Below are positions 26,001 to 38,000 of a stretch of 42,432 nucleotides of DNA, one piece after another; position 1 is the first letter of the stretch; every line of letters starts with the position of its first letter. The notes beneath the pieces were generated by a model. The model saw nothing but the letters and a program-made list of their open reading frames with translations. It was not told the DNA's origin and ran no database searches. The stretch lies in the NCBI GenBank assembly GCA_000934455.1, contig KN886853.1, positions 76,561 through 118,992 of the forward strand. Direction: 5' to 3'. Both the position numbers and the translations under genes were made by a program. The DNA is from Apostichopus parvimensis (Eukaryota > Echinodermata > Holothuroidea > Aspidochirotida > Stichopodidae).

Positions 26001-29000
26001 GGTGCAGAAGAAGGGGGGGGGGGGAAGGATGGGGTGGAGTTTCACTTCTGAGATACACAAAAACTGGTATCAAAGATTAACAAATTGGTCGGTGTCTCTC
26101 CTGCCCCAACATTTCAACCCCGATGGCTCTGAGACTGAATCGAGAATTTCTTTAGTTGGTCCAGGAGGTGTCCATCACAGTGATATGTATCTCGAAAGCT
26201 AAAGGTGATAATTGTGTTTTCTACTCCTTGAAAGAAAGCAATTATCATCTGGATCACTACTTCTACATTTCAATGAGTCAGCAGACATTTAGATGCCCTA
26301 TAGACATGGGAAGGTACCGGGCCAGTTTTCTCATTTGTCTCACCCCTAAATTTGATCTGTGTTCGGTGCAGAATTGGGTAAATCTTATCAATATTTCACT
26401 GACGGGATTAAACCTCTCTTCTCCCAGGGATGCCCAAGGGAACACCCCTTTCATGGCGGCTGTGTCGTCCCGTGCGTATGGGGTCGCCCTCACCATCTTT
26501 GATACAGCAGTGCAGATCGCCGCCAGGCCCAAGCCGCCCTCCCCGGCCCAACCGGAGGGATACCTCGGTTTCGACAGCGACCTGTTCATGAAGATGATTT
26601 TCCCTGTGGGCAGCCACCCTGATTCCTCACCGTTGTATGTCCTGTGCTGTAACGACACCTGCAGCTTCACTTGGACGGGAAAGGAACACATTAATCAGGT
26701 AATTATGTTAATTAATCATTAATCAGATATGAACACATTAATCGGGTATGTATTTTAATTAACCATTAATCAGATATGAACACATTATGATAATGCTGAA
26801 TTGGTTATGGTATCGCAAAACTGGCAGTGAAGTCTTAGAATTGATCTTGTGTATGTTAAAATGGCAGAAATGTTGGAAAGATGTTCCAGGATAGGGAAAT
26901 AAAGATATAATTGGAAAATGTTTCAAAAGTGGTAACGATATTACAGAATTGGTAATGGTATTGCAAAACTGGTAAAATATAATGCACAGCTGATCATGGT
27001 TTTCAAAATTTAGCAGTTATTTTGGAAAAGCGGGGAAAGATATTCCCAAAGCTGGTAAACAGCGACAAGATAGGAAGAATGTTGCGAGGTGGGGTTATGA
27101 TATTTCAAGACGGAATGATATTGACCAAACTGGTGATGGCATTGCAAAACTATTAACGATGTAACCAAAGTTGAATGGTATTCTTAATGTGGGAATGAGA
27201 TACCCAAACCTGGCCAACATATAGAGGAAGGGGGAAGAATGTCGTAAGACGAGTCAATGACATGTCAAAACTGCAAATGATATTACGAACCGGGAATGAT
27301 ATTACAAAACCGTGAATGATATTACAAAACTGATTGATATTACAAAACCGTGAATGATATTACAAACCGTGAATGATATTACGAAACCGTGCATGATATT
27401 ACGAAACCGTGATTGATATAACGAAACCGTGAATGATATTACAAAACTGTGAATGATATTACAAAACCGTGAACTATATTACAAAACCGTGCATGATATT
27501 ACAAAACCGTGAATGATATTACCAAATCGTGAATGATGTTATGAAACCGTGAATGATATTACACAACCCTGAATGATATTACGAAACTGGAGATGACATT
27601 GCAGACTTGTCAATGTCGTAACCAAATTTGCAATGATTTTGGAAAATCTTGTAGCGGGATATGGAAAGGTTGTTAACGACATAGCCATAATGGAAGCGTT
27701 ATTGCAACATGGCAGTGATACAGCAAAAAGTGGGGACGATATTGCAAAGTTGATCATGCTGTTGCACGACCTACCCATGCTGTATTCATAAAACTGTATG
27801 TAATTGTATAGCCATAAACCAAGTATGATATTATGAAATTGACAACCACATTTATAGAATTGACAAGAGCATTTTATAAAAGTGACCAAAGTATTCTAGA
27901 TATTTTAAGATTGGAACAAATGTGAAAGGGAAAAAAAATTGAATTTCTCTCAACACCACGGTGCTGAAAAGAAGTTTTTTTAACTTATTTAAGGGTTATT
28001 TTATATCTTGATTTATACAAAATTTATATTTATTTTTTTCATGGAAGAAACTCTCCTGCTTGTCCATTTTGTAGAGTAGCTATATAAACTGTTTAAAGCT
28101 CCGTCCTTTCCTCTCCGCAGGATATCTTTGAATGCCGAACGTGCGGATTGGTCGGTACGCTGTGCTGCTGTACTGAATGTGCGAGAGTCTGTCACAAGGG
28201 ACACGATTGCAAGTAAGGTTCTGATCTTCCTCGGCACAAATACATTCTCGAGTGTCATCGGTATTCGTCTAGCGATATGCCGGAATAAGGTTAAATAATG
28301 GTCACTCACGCACACACTGCAAGAGAGGCTAATTACTGTCACCCTTCAAATGCAGGTTACCTAACAAACTGGGAAATTATAATTGTCTAATTAAACTGCT
28401 CGTCAATGTTAGTGGATGGATTGTAAGAGTCAGAACGCCATCAGGAGAGTACTTTTGAAAACTCTCTATGTTGCTTCAGGATTCTCTATGTTGCTCTATG
28501 CTGCTCTATGTTCTGGGAATAGTGTGGTGAGGAGCAGATTCCTCCAGTACTTTTTGTTCTAGTTTGTTCACCGTTGTCTGTTATACAGGTGACATATTTT
28601 ACATTTTCGTTTTTACCCTCCTGCATGTTATCATTATCTCATTCTCTTGGTGCATATCAGAAATAAATTTTATTGACCCTTGAAACTGAGAGATGATTCT
28701 TTTTTTTTCTAAGGGCAAGTTGTGAATGTAGGAAACATGGTTCACACCCCCTCCCCATCCCCCTCCTATTGGTCCAAATAGAATCCTTATGAAATGAATT
28801 CATCATAATTTATGCAGGCATGAGTTTTTCCCGCGAATTCGCGAAATATCCGTGATTTCTTTTCTACCTCTGAGATTTACACCTCTCAATTTCCGTGAAT
28901 TTCTAACAACAGCGTTGTATCATTTGATCCGTCGTTCGCATGTTTTTCATTACCTATGGATATCCAACCTGCAGGGGGACAAAAACTATTATCCTAACAC

Positions 29001-32000
29001 ACTGTAGCATATGCAAACTGGAGCCTATACCGCAATTTTTGCAAAGTTCCATTAATTTTTTTTAACTTCAGGCTCATCCCTGTTTAAGGATGACTACATG
29101 TTTGTTTTTTTCTTTCACTCCATCTTTCAGATTAAAGAAGACCTCTCCCACCGCTTACTGCGACTGTTGGGAGAAGTGCGAGTGTAAGGCGCTGATAGCC
29201 GGACAGGACCTCACCCGACGAGAGCTCCTGGACAGGCTGATCAACGAGACCAATCTGATGAGTATACCGAATAGCAGGTGAGTGGAATGAGGGACGCCCT
29301 CTGGTGGAGAGTCAAAAGAAACAGGAAGATTTTATACGGCCTGATTCATCAGGGACTGTGTCTGTAATCACCCATCAGGATTCCGCCGGGTTAAGTTCTT
29401 TCCTTTCGTTGTAAACCTCATGCATAGTCTTCATGCTCCAGAGAACACAGAATCTCTTGCTGCTGAGTTGATGAGCTATCCCCCTCCCCCCTGCCACCCA
29501 AGGAGAGGAGTGGTCATGTTACACACACACACAAAAGCCTCCATGTAGCAACTAATCTCATTTCATCTAATTTATTTTTGTTCTATCACAACAAAAATAC
29601 AGAAATTTACAATTAGAAATCTAGACAAACACCTCACTTGAAGTTCAGATGGAGAAGGATGAAGAATTTGTAAAGGTGATGGAGGAAGGAGCAGTACAGG
29701 GTAGGCCAATAGGGTGCTTAAGCCTACGGCTTTAGAGGGCCACCCATTCCTGATCACTATAAGATCGTAGGTCAATTCTTTTTCCGTGGACCGGTGTCTT
29801 TTTGTCCATATTGTCTCTTGATATCCCTTGGTCTACAATTTTCCATTTCTTGAAGCAAATCGAAAAAATCGGAAAGGTGAAACTCGTAAGCATTCTGCTT
29901 TCCATCTCTTTATTCAGAGGGGAGCACATCCTGCTGTTTTTAGCTCAGTCTGTGGCCAGACAAACCGTGGAACAGAGACAGTTCAAGCAGTCCCGACAAC
30001 GGCTCTCTCGCAAAACAGATGCAGGTAACGTCAAGGAAAAGAGAGGGAGGGGAGGATGGATGTGGGGTGGTCGGTGGGTGTGAGGGTCGCTGGGGAAGGA
30101 GGGTCTGTGAGGGTGAGGATAGGATGAATCGAGCCAGCATTGAGGTTGGTCGGTGTTGATTGTTTTCAGATTAAAGTTTGCTGTCTATTTTCGGGTCAGA
30201 ATAATAATTTTGTAAAACAATAGGTAATTTTGCTGTACGGATGTGACCATTCACTAATTGAAGAGAATAACAAGATTTGGAATTGGTTGATCCATGGTTA
30301 GGACTGTTCTGTCACTCAAAACTGTTCATTTCTCACTTAACCATCCTTGTTGAAATATATTTAACTGGGTTCTCTTCTGGATTCGGTTTAAAATTGCAGA
30401 TCAGTAGATTAAGGTCATCTTTTAGGAATTCAGTTTAATTTACTTTTCTCTCCCATTATGAACATCAATCGGTGTGTGGTTGAAATGTGGTCAATAGATA
30501 TGGTATTCATGTTGCTCCATCTAGGGTCTTCAGGGAGAGTCATTCCCCATGCTTCTGATGCATAGATATATATACAGTTATAAAGCAGAGAAATAAGATA
30601 TGACTCATAATTGACAAATAAGGAGTACGGTTTTAGATATGTTTTATATATATATATAGATAGATAGATATGCCCTCTTCCTCTGAATTTGTTCCTGTAG
30701 CTTAAACTTTTCCATAATTGACACATTTTTAGAAAATATTGCACCTCAAACTTCCAGATGATATCCTAAAACATTGATTAATATCATGACAACATCCCAA
30801 TTTTAATCTTAGGTATTCTTTGTTACTTGTTGTCTATCCTGTCGAATGTATTAGCCCTAATTTTATTGGGAGCTCTCGTCATCTTTAAAGTAATTTCATT
30901 TCCCCTCTCCTCTCTTTTCTCTTCCGGGGATATCTGTAGATACGGACATGCCAGACCACAACCTGCTGCCTCCTCGATTCTGCCACCACGCACTGGAGAG
31001 CATGCTGCAGGACTGGTACGCCATCAAGGCCATGATCATGAGCGGCTGCGAGAAGCAGGAGAAACAGCCCCCTCCTCAGGGTGCCAGCGTGGTCCGTCAA
31101 CCCCTGCCTGAGGAACAGGTCCATCTGAAGAATCAGTCGGGCACCGTCCGATTGGATTGGTTCACCCACACCTTGATAGTAAAGTGTACCTCTTCTGTAA
31201 GTGGGATATCCTCTCTTCTCCGCTTTTCCACCAATGTTTCTATTTTCTCGGCAGACATTATCATCCACATGAGATGAGAAGCTAGCGAAGGATCCCTCCT
31301 TCCCTTGCTAGGCTAGCCACGACACATCAGTTTCTAAGGGCCTGAAATCACCCGATTCATATTCCTCCCTGGTTATTCGAGGATTAAGCTGCACCTTGGC
31401 TGGTATTATTGCAATTGATTGCAAAGTGACTGAAAGTTTGTAAACAACATAACAGATAGTAATGGGAACGGTCCCGAAAAAAGTTGCTCCTAGCTACCCG
31501 TTTGGTAATTTCGGTCAGTCCCCCCGGGTACCCATTCATTACGCATTCAACCTAAAACCCAACTTGGCCTATACTATACTTGCATACATAAGCCCAAAAT
31601 TACTACGTATATATATAGGCTATGCAGGCCTTCCGTTCACATATATGGTAAGACAGTAAAAAATCCGTGAACTGATTAGTAAGACAAGGCTGCATATTTA
31701 TCTTTAACCACTTATATCCTAAAATTGCCCTTTTGAAATCAACACATGCCATGTTGGTTTTTTGCACCCAATGATGTTACCCAGTTGCATCAAACACAAA
31801 TTCAGATTGTATTTGTTGTCAGTCACCATGGTTACATGTAATAGCTTATTAACTTTTTGGTCTGTATGTGTGTGTCTGTGTCTCCTCACAGGATATCGAT
31901 ATTTTGCTGACCACTTTAATAAGACGGTTGAAGAACGCTACCACGGCCAAACTACACGCGGAAACGGTCGAGGTCACCAAACGGTTTGTGCGATCAGTCG

Positions 32001-35000
32001 GGAGGCTGTTTGTCATCCTGAGCGTCGAGATGCTCCCGGGAAAAAGGTGAGGATTAAAATGTTTGAACTCTTTCCTGCTCTTGATTAATCAGCGGGTTAT
32101 ATTACCCGATGAATGATGTACAGAAAATGTTTGCCGTACTCAAAAATTTAGTTAGACGCAGCAAGCATTGACGCATCAAAAGTGAGGGAGGAAATAATTT
32201 CTAATGTTTGTATGGAACGATGATGAACTAGTGGTGTCAGTAGAAATCAATTGAATCTGGTGGGAAGGACACTGAAGTTTGTACAATATGTTGGGGATAT
32301 GTGGGGGCGATGTGGTGGTCAAGTGGTTAAGGCAGTGGACTTGTGATCTAAGGCTTGTAGGTTCGAGTCCTGGCCAGATCATTGGGTTGCAACCTCGGGC
32401 AAGGCACTTTATCTCCATTGCCTCTCTTCACCAGGTGTATAAATGGGGACTTGCGAAGTAACTTGTAAATATAGTTGGGTACGCCAGTTTGTGGCTGCAC
32501 CCTATGGGAAGTTCCCCGGGGGACATGTAGATATGGTGCACTGTGGTGCCCCAGGGGAGATTGATTGAATTGTGCACAATTTGGTGTGTGGTTGTGACAA
32601 GTTGACAATGACCAGGGTTAGGTTGTAAAGTCGTGTGAGAGGGCCTTGGCCTTGAACTAGACTGTAAACATTCAACTTTATAATGATAAAAAGCCAGCTG
32701 CTTGACACACGGTAGATACGAGGGTCTCCTAATCAGTACATCCGCCGGCCCTGCAGTAAAGCACAGGGAAGTGAGTTGACCAAACCTGACCTGAAATCTT
32801 TGTTTTCCTTCATGAAATACAACACTCACAGGGCTTAAAATATTCCTTTTCTAGATCTGAGGCAATCACCCGTTGTCAGAAGGTATTCCAAGCTTTGATA
32901 CATCATTCGATCATAGCCCTGAGTGAGATCGCTGAGTCCCTGATCGCTCCGGTCCGTATGGGGGTAGTCCGGCCGACCTCGCCTTTCCCTCTCTTCAGTA
33001 ACCAATCAGATGCTGTGATGGTAAGAGTCGATTGCTAATCACCTCTTTAAAGTAAACCCTGACTAGCATAACAAAACACTCTAATACAGAGATATCGAGG
33101 AGTGATATCCGTTCATATAGCATACCAGCAAAATCTTTCATTTGTGGGGATTGGTCTTGGCAAAACAATTGAAGCCTGACCCTGGACACATTCATGCAAA
33201 CACATTTTTGATTGTACGTACATCAGTGGTTAATCAATTATCTTCTACAAGGGTCATAGGAAGAGCATTTGTCGGAGCTGAGAGTCAACAGGCATTAAAA
33301 TCTGATTATGTCCCACTTGGGGTGATGTTAGGGTACTTGAGACAGGGGTGGTCCTTGGGATGAGCTGGTGGGTGGCAGTCTCAAGAGTAACTCTGTACGT
33401 ATGATTCAGTAATCATCATTCGTCTACAGCATGATTTCACTCAAATCACATCCTTCGATTCATCTCAATAGGGTAGCGAGGAATTATTCTTCAGTGATCC
33501 TCTACCGGTACGTTCGTCCTCCTCCCATCATGCATCTCACTCCAGTCGATCGCTATCGGGCGTTCCGTTGCCAAGGCGTCACTCCAGTGCGATGGCAGCA
33601 GACAGCGATGATATCCACAACAGGGATGAGGTTTGTCGTTATATAACATTCATCAAAACAAACAAGTTTGCAGCCCCCCCTTCCCCCACTACTTTTACAA
33701 CGTATCAACGTACAATGTATCAACATTTATTTTGTACCTTTACAGTCATCTTGCAAAAGCAAATGCATTAGGGATCAACAGATACTAGGTCTTGTAATCA
33801 TTCTAATATAGGAAAAGATGTCATGCAACATTGCTATATTGCCTAACACAAATGGAAACCTGTATGGTAGGTTTTGTACACATAACCATGGTATCTTCTA
33901 AATATCTTATGCTATTCAACATTGCAATATTGCCATACACAAATGGAAACATGTATGGTAGATCTTGTACACATAACCATGGTATCTTCTATATATCTTA
34001 TACTGTTCAATATTGCCTAACACAAATGGAAACATATATGTTAGATCTTGTACACATAACCATGGTATCTTCTATATATCTTATGCTATGCAACATTGCA
34101 AATATTGCCTAACACAGTGGAAACATATGTAAGATCTTGTACACATAACCATGGTATCTTCTATATAGCTTATGCTATGCAACATTACAATATTGCCTAA
34201 CAAAAATGGAAACATATATGTAAGATCTTGTACACATAACCATGCTATCTTCTATATATCATATAAGAGATCAAATTTAATACTGTCAGAAACAAATGCT
34301 ACACCAACTGTGAAGAATAAATTTAGTCCCTGAATTAATTATTATTTGTTTCATTTTTATTGTTTAAATGCCATAGCAAACCTAGTCTAGTTTCACATTT
34401 TACCACAGGTTCTTTTTTAAAAAGTTACCCTCTTCCTCCCCCCTCACCCACCACCCCAAATTTGATTTAAGAAAAACCTTATTTCAAAAAAAAAAATAAA
34501 TATGATGTTTTGAATTGTTTCAGTTTGAGGTGATGGATAGCGAACTGGACTTGGAAGAGCCGTTACCGGTGCAAGTGAGTGCGGTGGTGGACCAGGCCAT
34601 ACAGCATGCAATTAGTATGCAGGAGAATAGCAGAGATGAAGACAACACAGACAGAGGTAAGTCCCTACCAAGGGAGTCACCCCTCCCCCCAAAAGAAGGG
34701 GGGTAGTGGATGCCGTTGGTGGACTTGAAATTAAATTCAAGTCTGAGGTGGATTGCTGAGTGGGACCATCTTGAGTACTTCGCAATGTTACTATTGATCT
34801 GTGCACTCTTGAATTCATCAACTCCACACCATAAAGAACAGGTTCAGAGTTTCCCCAAACCCCCCCCCATATTTCCCCTCCCCAAAAAAATATATGTATG
34901 GTGAGATAGGCACATAGCATTATGTAGTAAACCGTAGTGAAATATGTCCGTAGGACAGTTCTGTGTACTTTACATAGGAATAATTGAGGGGAATGACTTG

Positions 35001-38000
35001 TGAATTAATCAAAGTTTCACGTATGAGTGATAAATAATTTTCAAAGTTTCCCGGGGGGCGTGCGGGGGGGGGGATCAGTATACTGTTTCATTTGATGCGA
35101 TTCAGCCATATTGAATGATGTCGGCCACTCTACGAGGCAGGCAGATTTCATTTAATATTTGCATTCTGCCATTCTGTACGTCTTCTTTAATCCTCTCGCT
35201 TCAAACTACTCCGATCGTGAACGTGTCTCGCTGATCATTCTCCCATCTCTCGTCTCTCTGTCTTCTCCCTCCAGGAGGCAACGAGAGCGACATGGATTTG
35301 GACCTGCTGGCAGAGAGCGACAGTGACAGCGATAGTAACCATAGCAACCAGGACCACGACCACACCAGCCAAGAGGCGGACCACAGCGCCAGTCGTAGGA
35401 GCAGCACGCTGCCGTCAGGGGGTGCTGGAGGAGGTGCGGATGGAGGTGAGTTTTGGTCGCCATCTTTGTCTTTTAGAGAGAACAGAGAGGCAGATTGTTA
35501 ATAGTAACAGCTGTGCAAAAGTTTTGATCTTTCATTGAGCTTTTCAGGTTGGTACCGTGTCAAAATAATTTCTTTGTAGAAGAGGAATCTCCCGTCGTAG
35601 ACCCTTTCCCCAGGTCACAACAATAAAGACATGGTTGTAGGGTGTATAAACAAATCATGCTATTTAACTACTGTATATACTGTATATATGCATACTGGGT
35701 AGATGTGAAAGCCACTGCCATGTTATTAACTACCTCTCTACAGTTTTAAGTAGCCTAGTTGTTTAAAAAAAAATATGCCCAAAAAAGTAGGCTATATTTA
35801 GTGATTTACCTCACAAAAAGAATTCCGAAATAAAATGAACGATACCAACAGCTGGTTTGTACAACAGATGGTACAATTAAGCCAAAATGTTGCCATATCG
35901 GTGCAAATTCCAAATCAAATGATGATAATACCGTGACACTTCAGTCTTAAATATTGATAACTTGTTTACTTTCAGGCTCCGGTCCTATCGCCGTCTTCTT
36001 CTCAGAGGACGAGTCTTCCTCGAACATCGACGACGACGGGGAGGAGAACGAGGCGGAAGAGGAGAGCGAGAATGAGTTCGAGGAGGATGAAGAGGCAGTG
36101 GAGGCTGACCTCGGAGACCTGAGCATCAGTCAACGCTCGTCCAACGCCTCTGCCACCAACCGTCAGAATAACAGGCCCTCCTCCTCCACGCAGCCCTCCC
36201 ATCCTCTGCAGTGGGCCTTCAGGAACCAACAGGCCCGGACTGGGACCGAAGAGAATGCGACATCGGGACCGACATCTACCACCGGTAAGTGACCAGGAAA
36301 CGATGAGATATTCGAGACCTCTCAGATCGCATGGTCATGTGACCTCCTAGTACTCCTCTCCTTCCCCTCCCCCCCCTCGCCTTTCCCCTTTCTGTTAAGA
36401 GTAGACTAGTCATTTTGTGATTGCAATGTCTCAGGGCAAAGCAAATGAATTCATTGCATCATCAAAGAAGCAATGCATCTTGTTACTAGAATGGCCAGTT
36501 GAATCTGGTCTGAGGTAAAATCCGGTGTTGAGCCAGTGGAATGTTTACCAGCTGCCACCATATTAAAGTAATAGATGAAGTTTTGAGAAATAATCGACGT
36601 TTTTTCCCCTCTCTTAAATCTTTTGTCTCTGTTTTCCTCATTTTCCTTGGTAGGGGGCAGCAACCTGATATATATCGACCCAGCCAACCTGAGACGAACC
36701 TTAAACTCTGCGAATGCTGCTTCCAGCAAGGCCGCTACAAGCCCTTCTGAAACGGCTCCCTCTACATCTGCGAGCAGGTTAGCGAGGGCGTTCGGCATCG
36801 TGAGCAGAGAGATTGCCGACATGGTCGCTTCGTTGTCCATCTACAAAGCCCCCGAGTCGTTGACCGAATCTCTGGAGGTGACCAAGGAAAATGCTAGACA
36901 ATTGAAGGTAAGGAAAAGTACGGAAGGAAGCAAATGTAAAACACATACTATGCACAACTTGTTGACTTCAGACATCCGTTAAAATCCAAAAAAACAAAAA
37001 ACGGTGTGGGATTAATTTGGTGTATCATATCAATATCTGTCGTCGTGTCATTAAGTAGGAACGTCAGAAAATGAAATACACTTTAAAGCTGTGGTGATAG
37101 AGCATTTCAGTATTTTGACCTTTTTTTTTTCAATTTTATTTTCAATTTCTCTCCAGACCTATGCGCTAGACAGTCTGAAGCCGACATGGTCGTGGTTGAT
37201 ACCTCTGATGAACTGTACCGAGTCGCAGCTGCGGTACGGCAAGGCGCTGACCTCGGCCACCGATCCGGCCCACCCCAAACACCCGAGCCACGACCAGTTC
37301 ATGAGGAAGCTGAAGGGAGCGGCCCGGGAGGCCGCGACCAGGGAGGACCAGTCCTACCGTCGCAGTCTGGAGAACCGGCAGCGGGGCAATCAAGCCAACA
37401 GCGAGGACCATTCGGCCATGATGGATTTCCTACAGTACACCCTGTCGCTGATGAGGTGTCACAACAGCGAACACATGGGCCTGCTGCCGGTCATCGACGT
37501 CACCGCCATGAAGCACGTGGCGTACACGCTGGACGGCATCATATACTTCATGAGGAAGGTCCGCCTTGATCAGAGTACCGAGGCGGGTCCGACCAATTCC
37601 CGGAGAACCTTCACCTCCTTCCTCCAGGAGTACCAGTTTGACGAGAGCCTGGACGTCATGGCGACTGAGTCGTCCGATCCATACCCGTTCACGCCGGAGG
37701 GCCCGCACGGCAGCGGGGAACCGCCAAAGAACTCTACCCAGCGACATAACTTCTTCAGGAGGAGCGAGTCCACCACCTTCCTGGGTTGCCCCGCGCCGGA
37801 CCCCATACACACTCCTCTAGAGGAAGCCCTGCCTCTGGCCGACCGCCCCCAGCTCCTCCAGCCCGATGCGACCCGGGAGCAGCTGTTCGGGACACCACAG
37901 AGCTCCGTGGTCCTGGAGGAGCCCGCCCTGCAGACGACGTCCTCCAACGTCGTCATTGTGGATACTTCCTTCTTGGAGGTGATCCCGACGAAGATGTGCC

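Noticed and set aside
27276-27590. A CRISPR-like array
   Set aside because: Units are contiguous 20-mers with no spacers, in an animal intron.
30430-30744. Minus-strand frame with ASEAWGMTL, slightly like the end of a LINE reverse transcriptase
   Set aside because: The similarity covers only a few residues and the surroundings are simple repeats; insufficient to call an element.
32301-32375. A true tRNA gene
   Set aside because: The pol III boxes are present, but acceptor and anticodon stems do not close and a SINE body follows.
33831-34112. A 93-codon open frame in intron 30
   Set aside because: It is translated tandem repeat.
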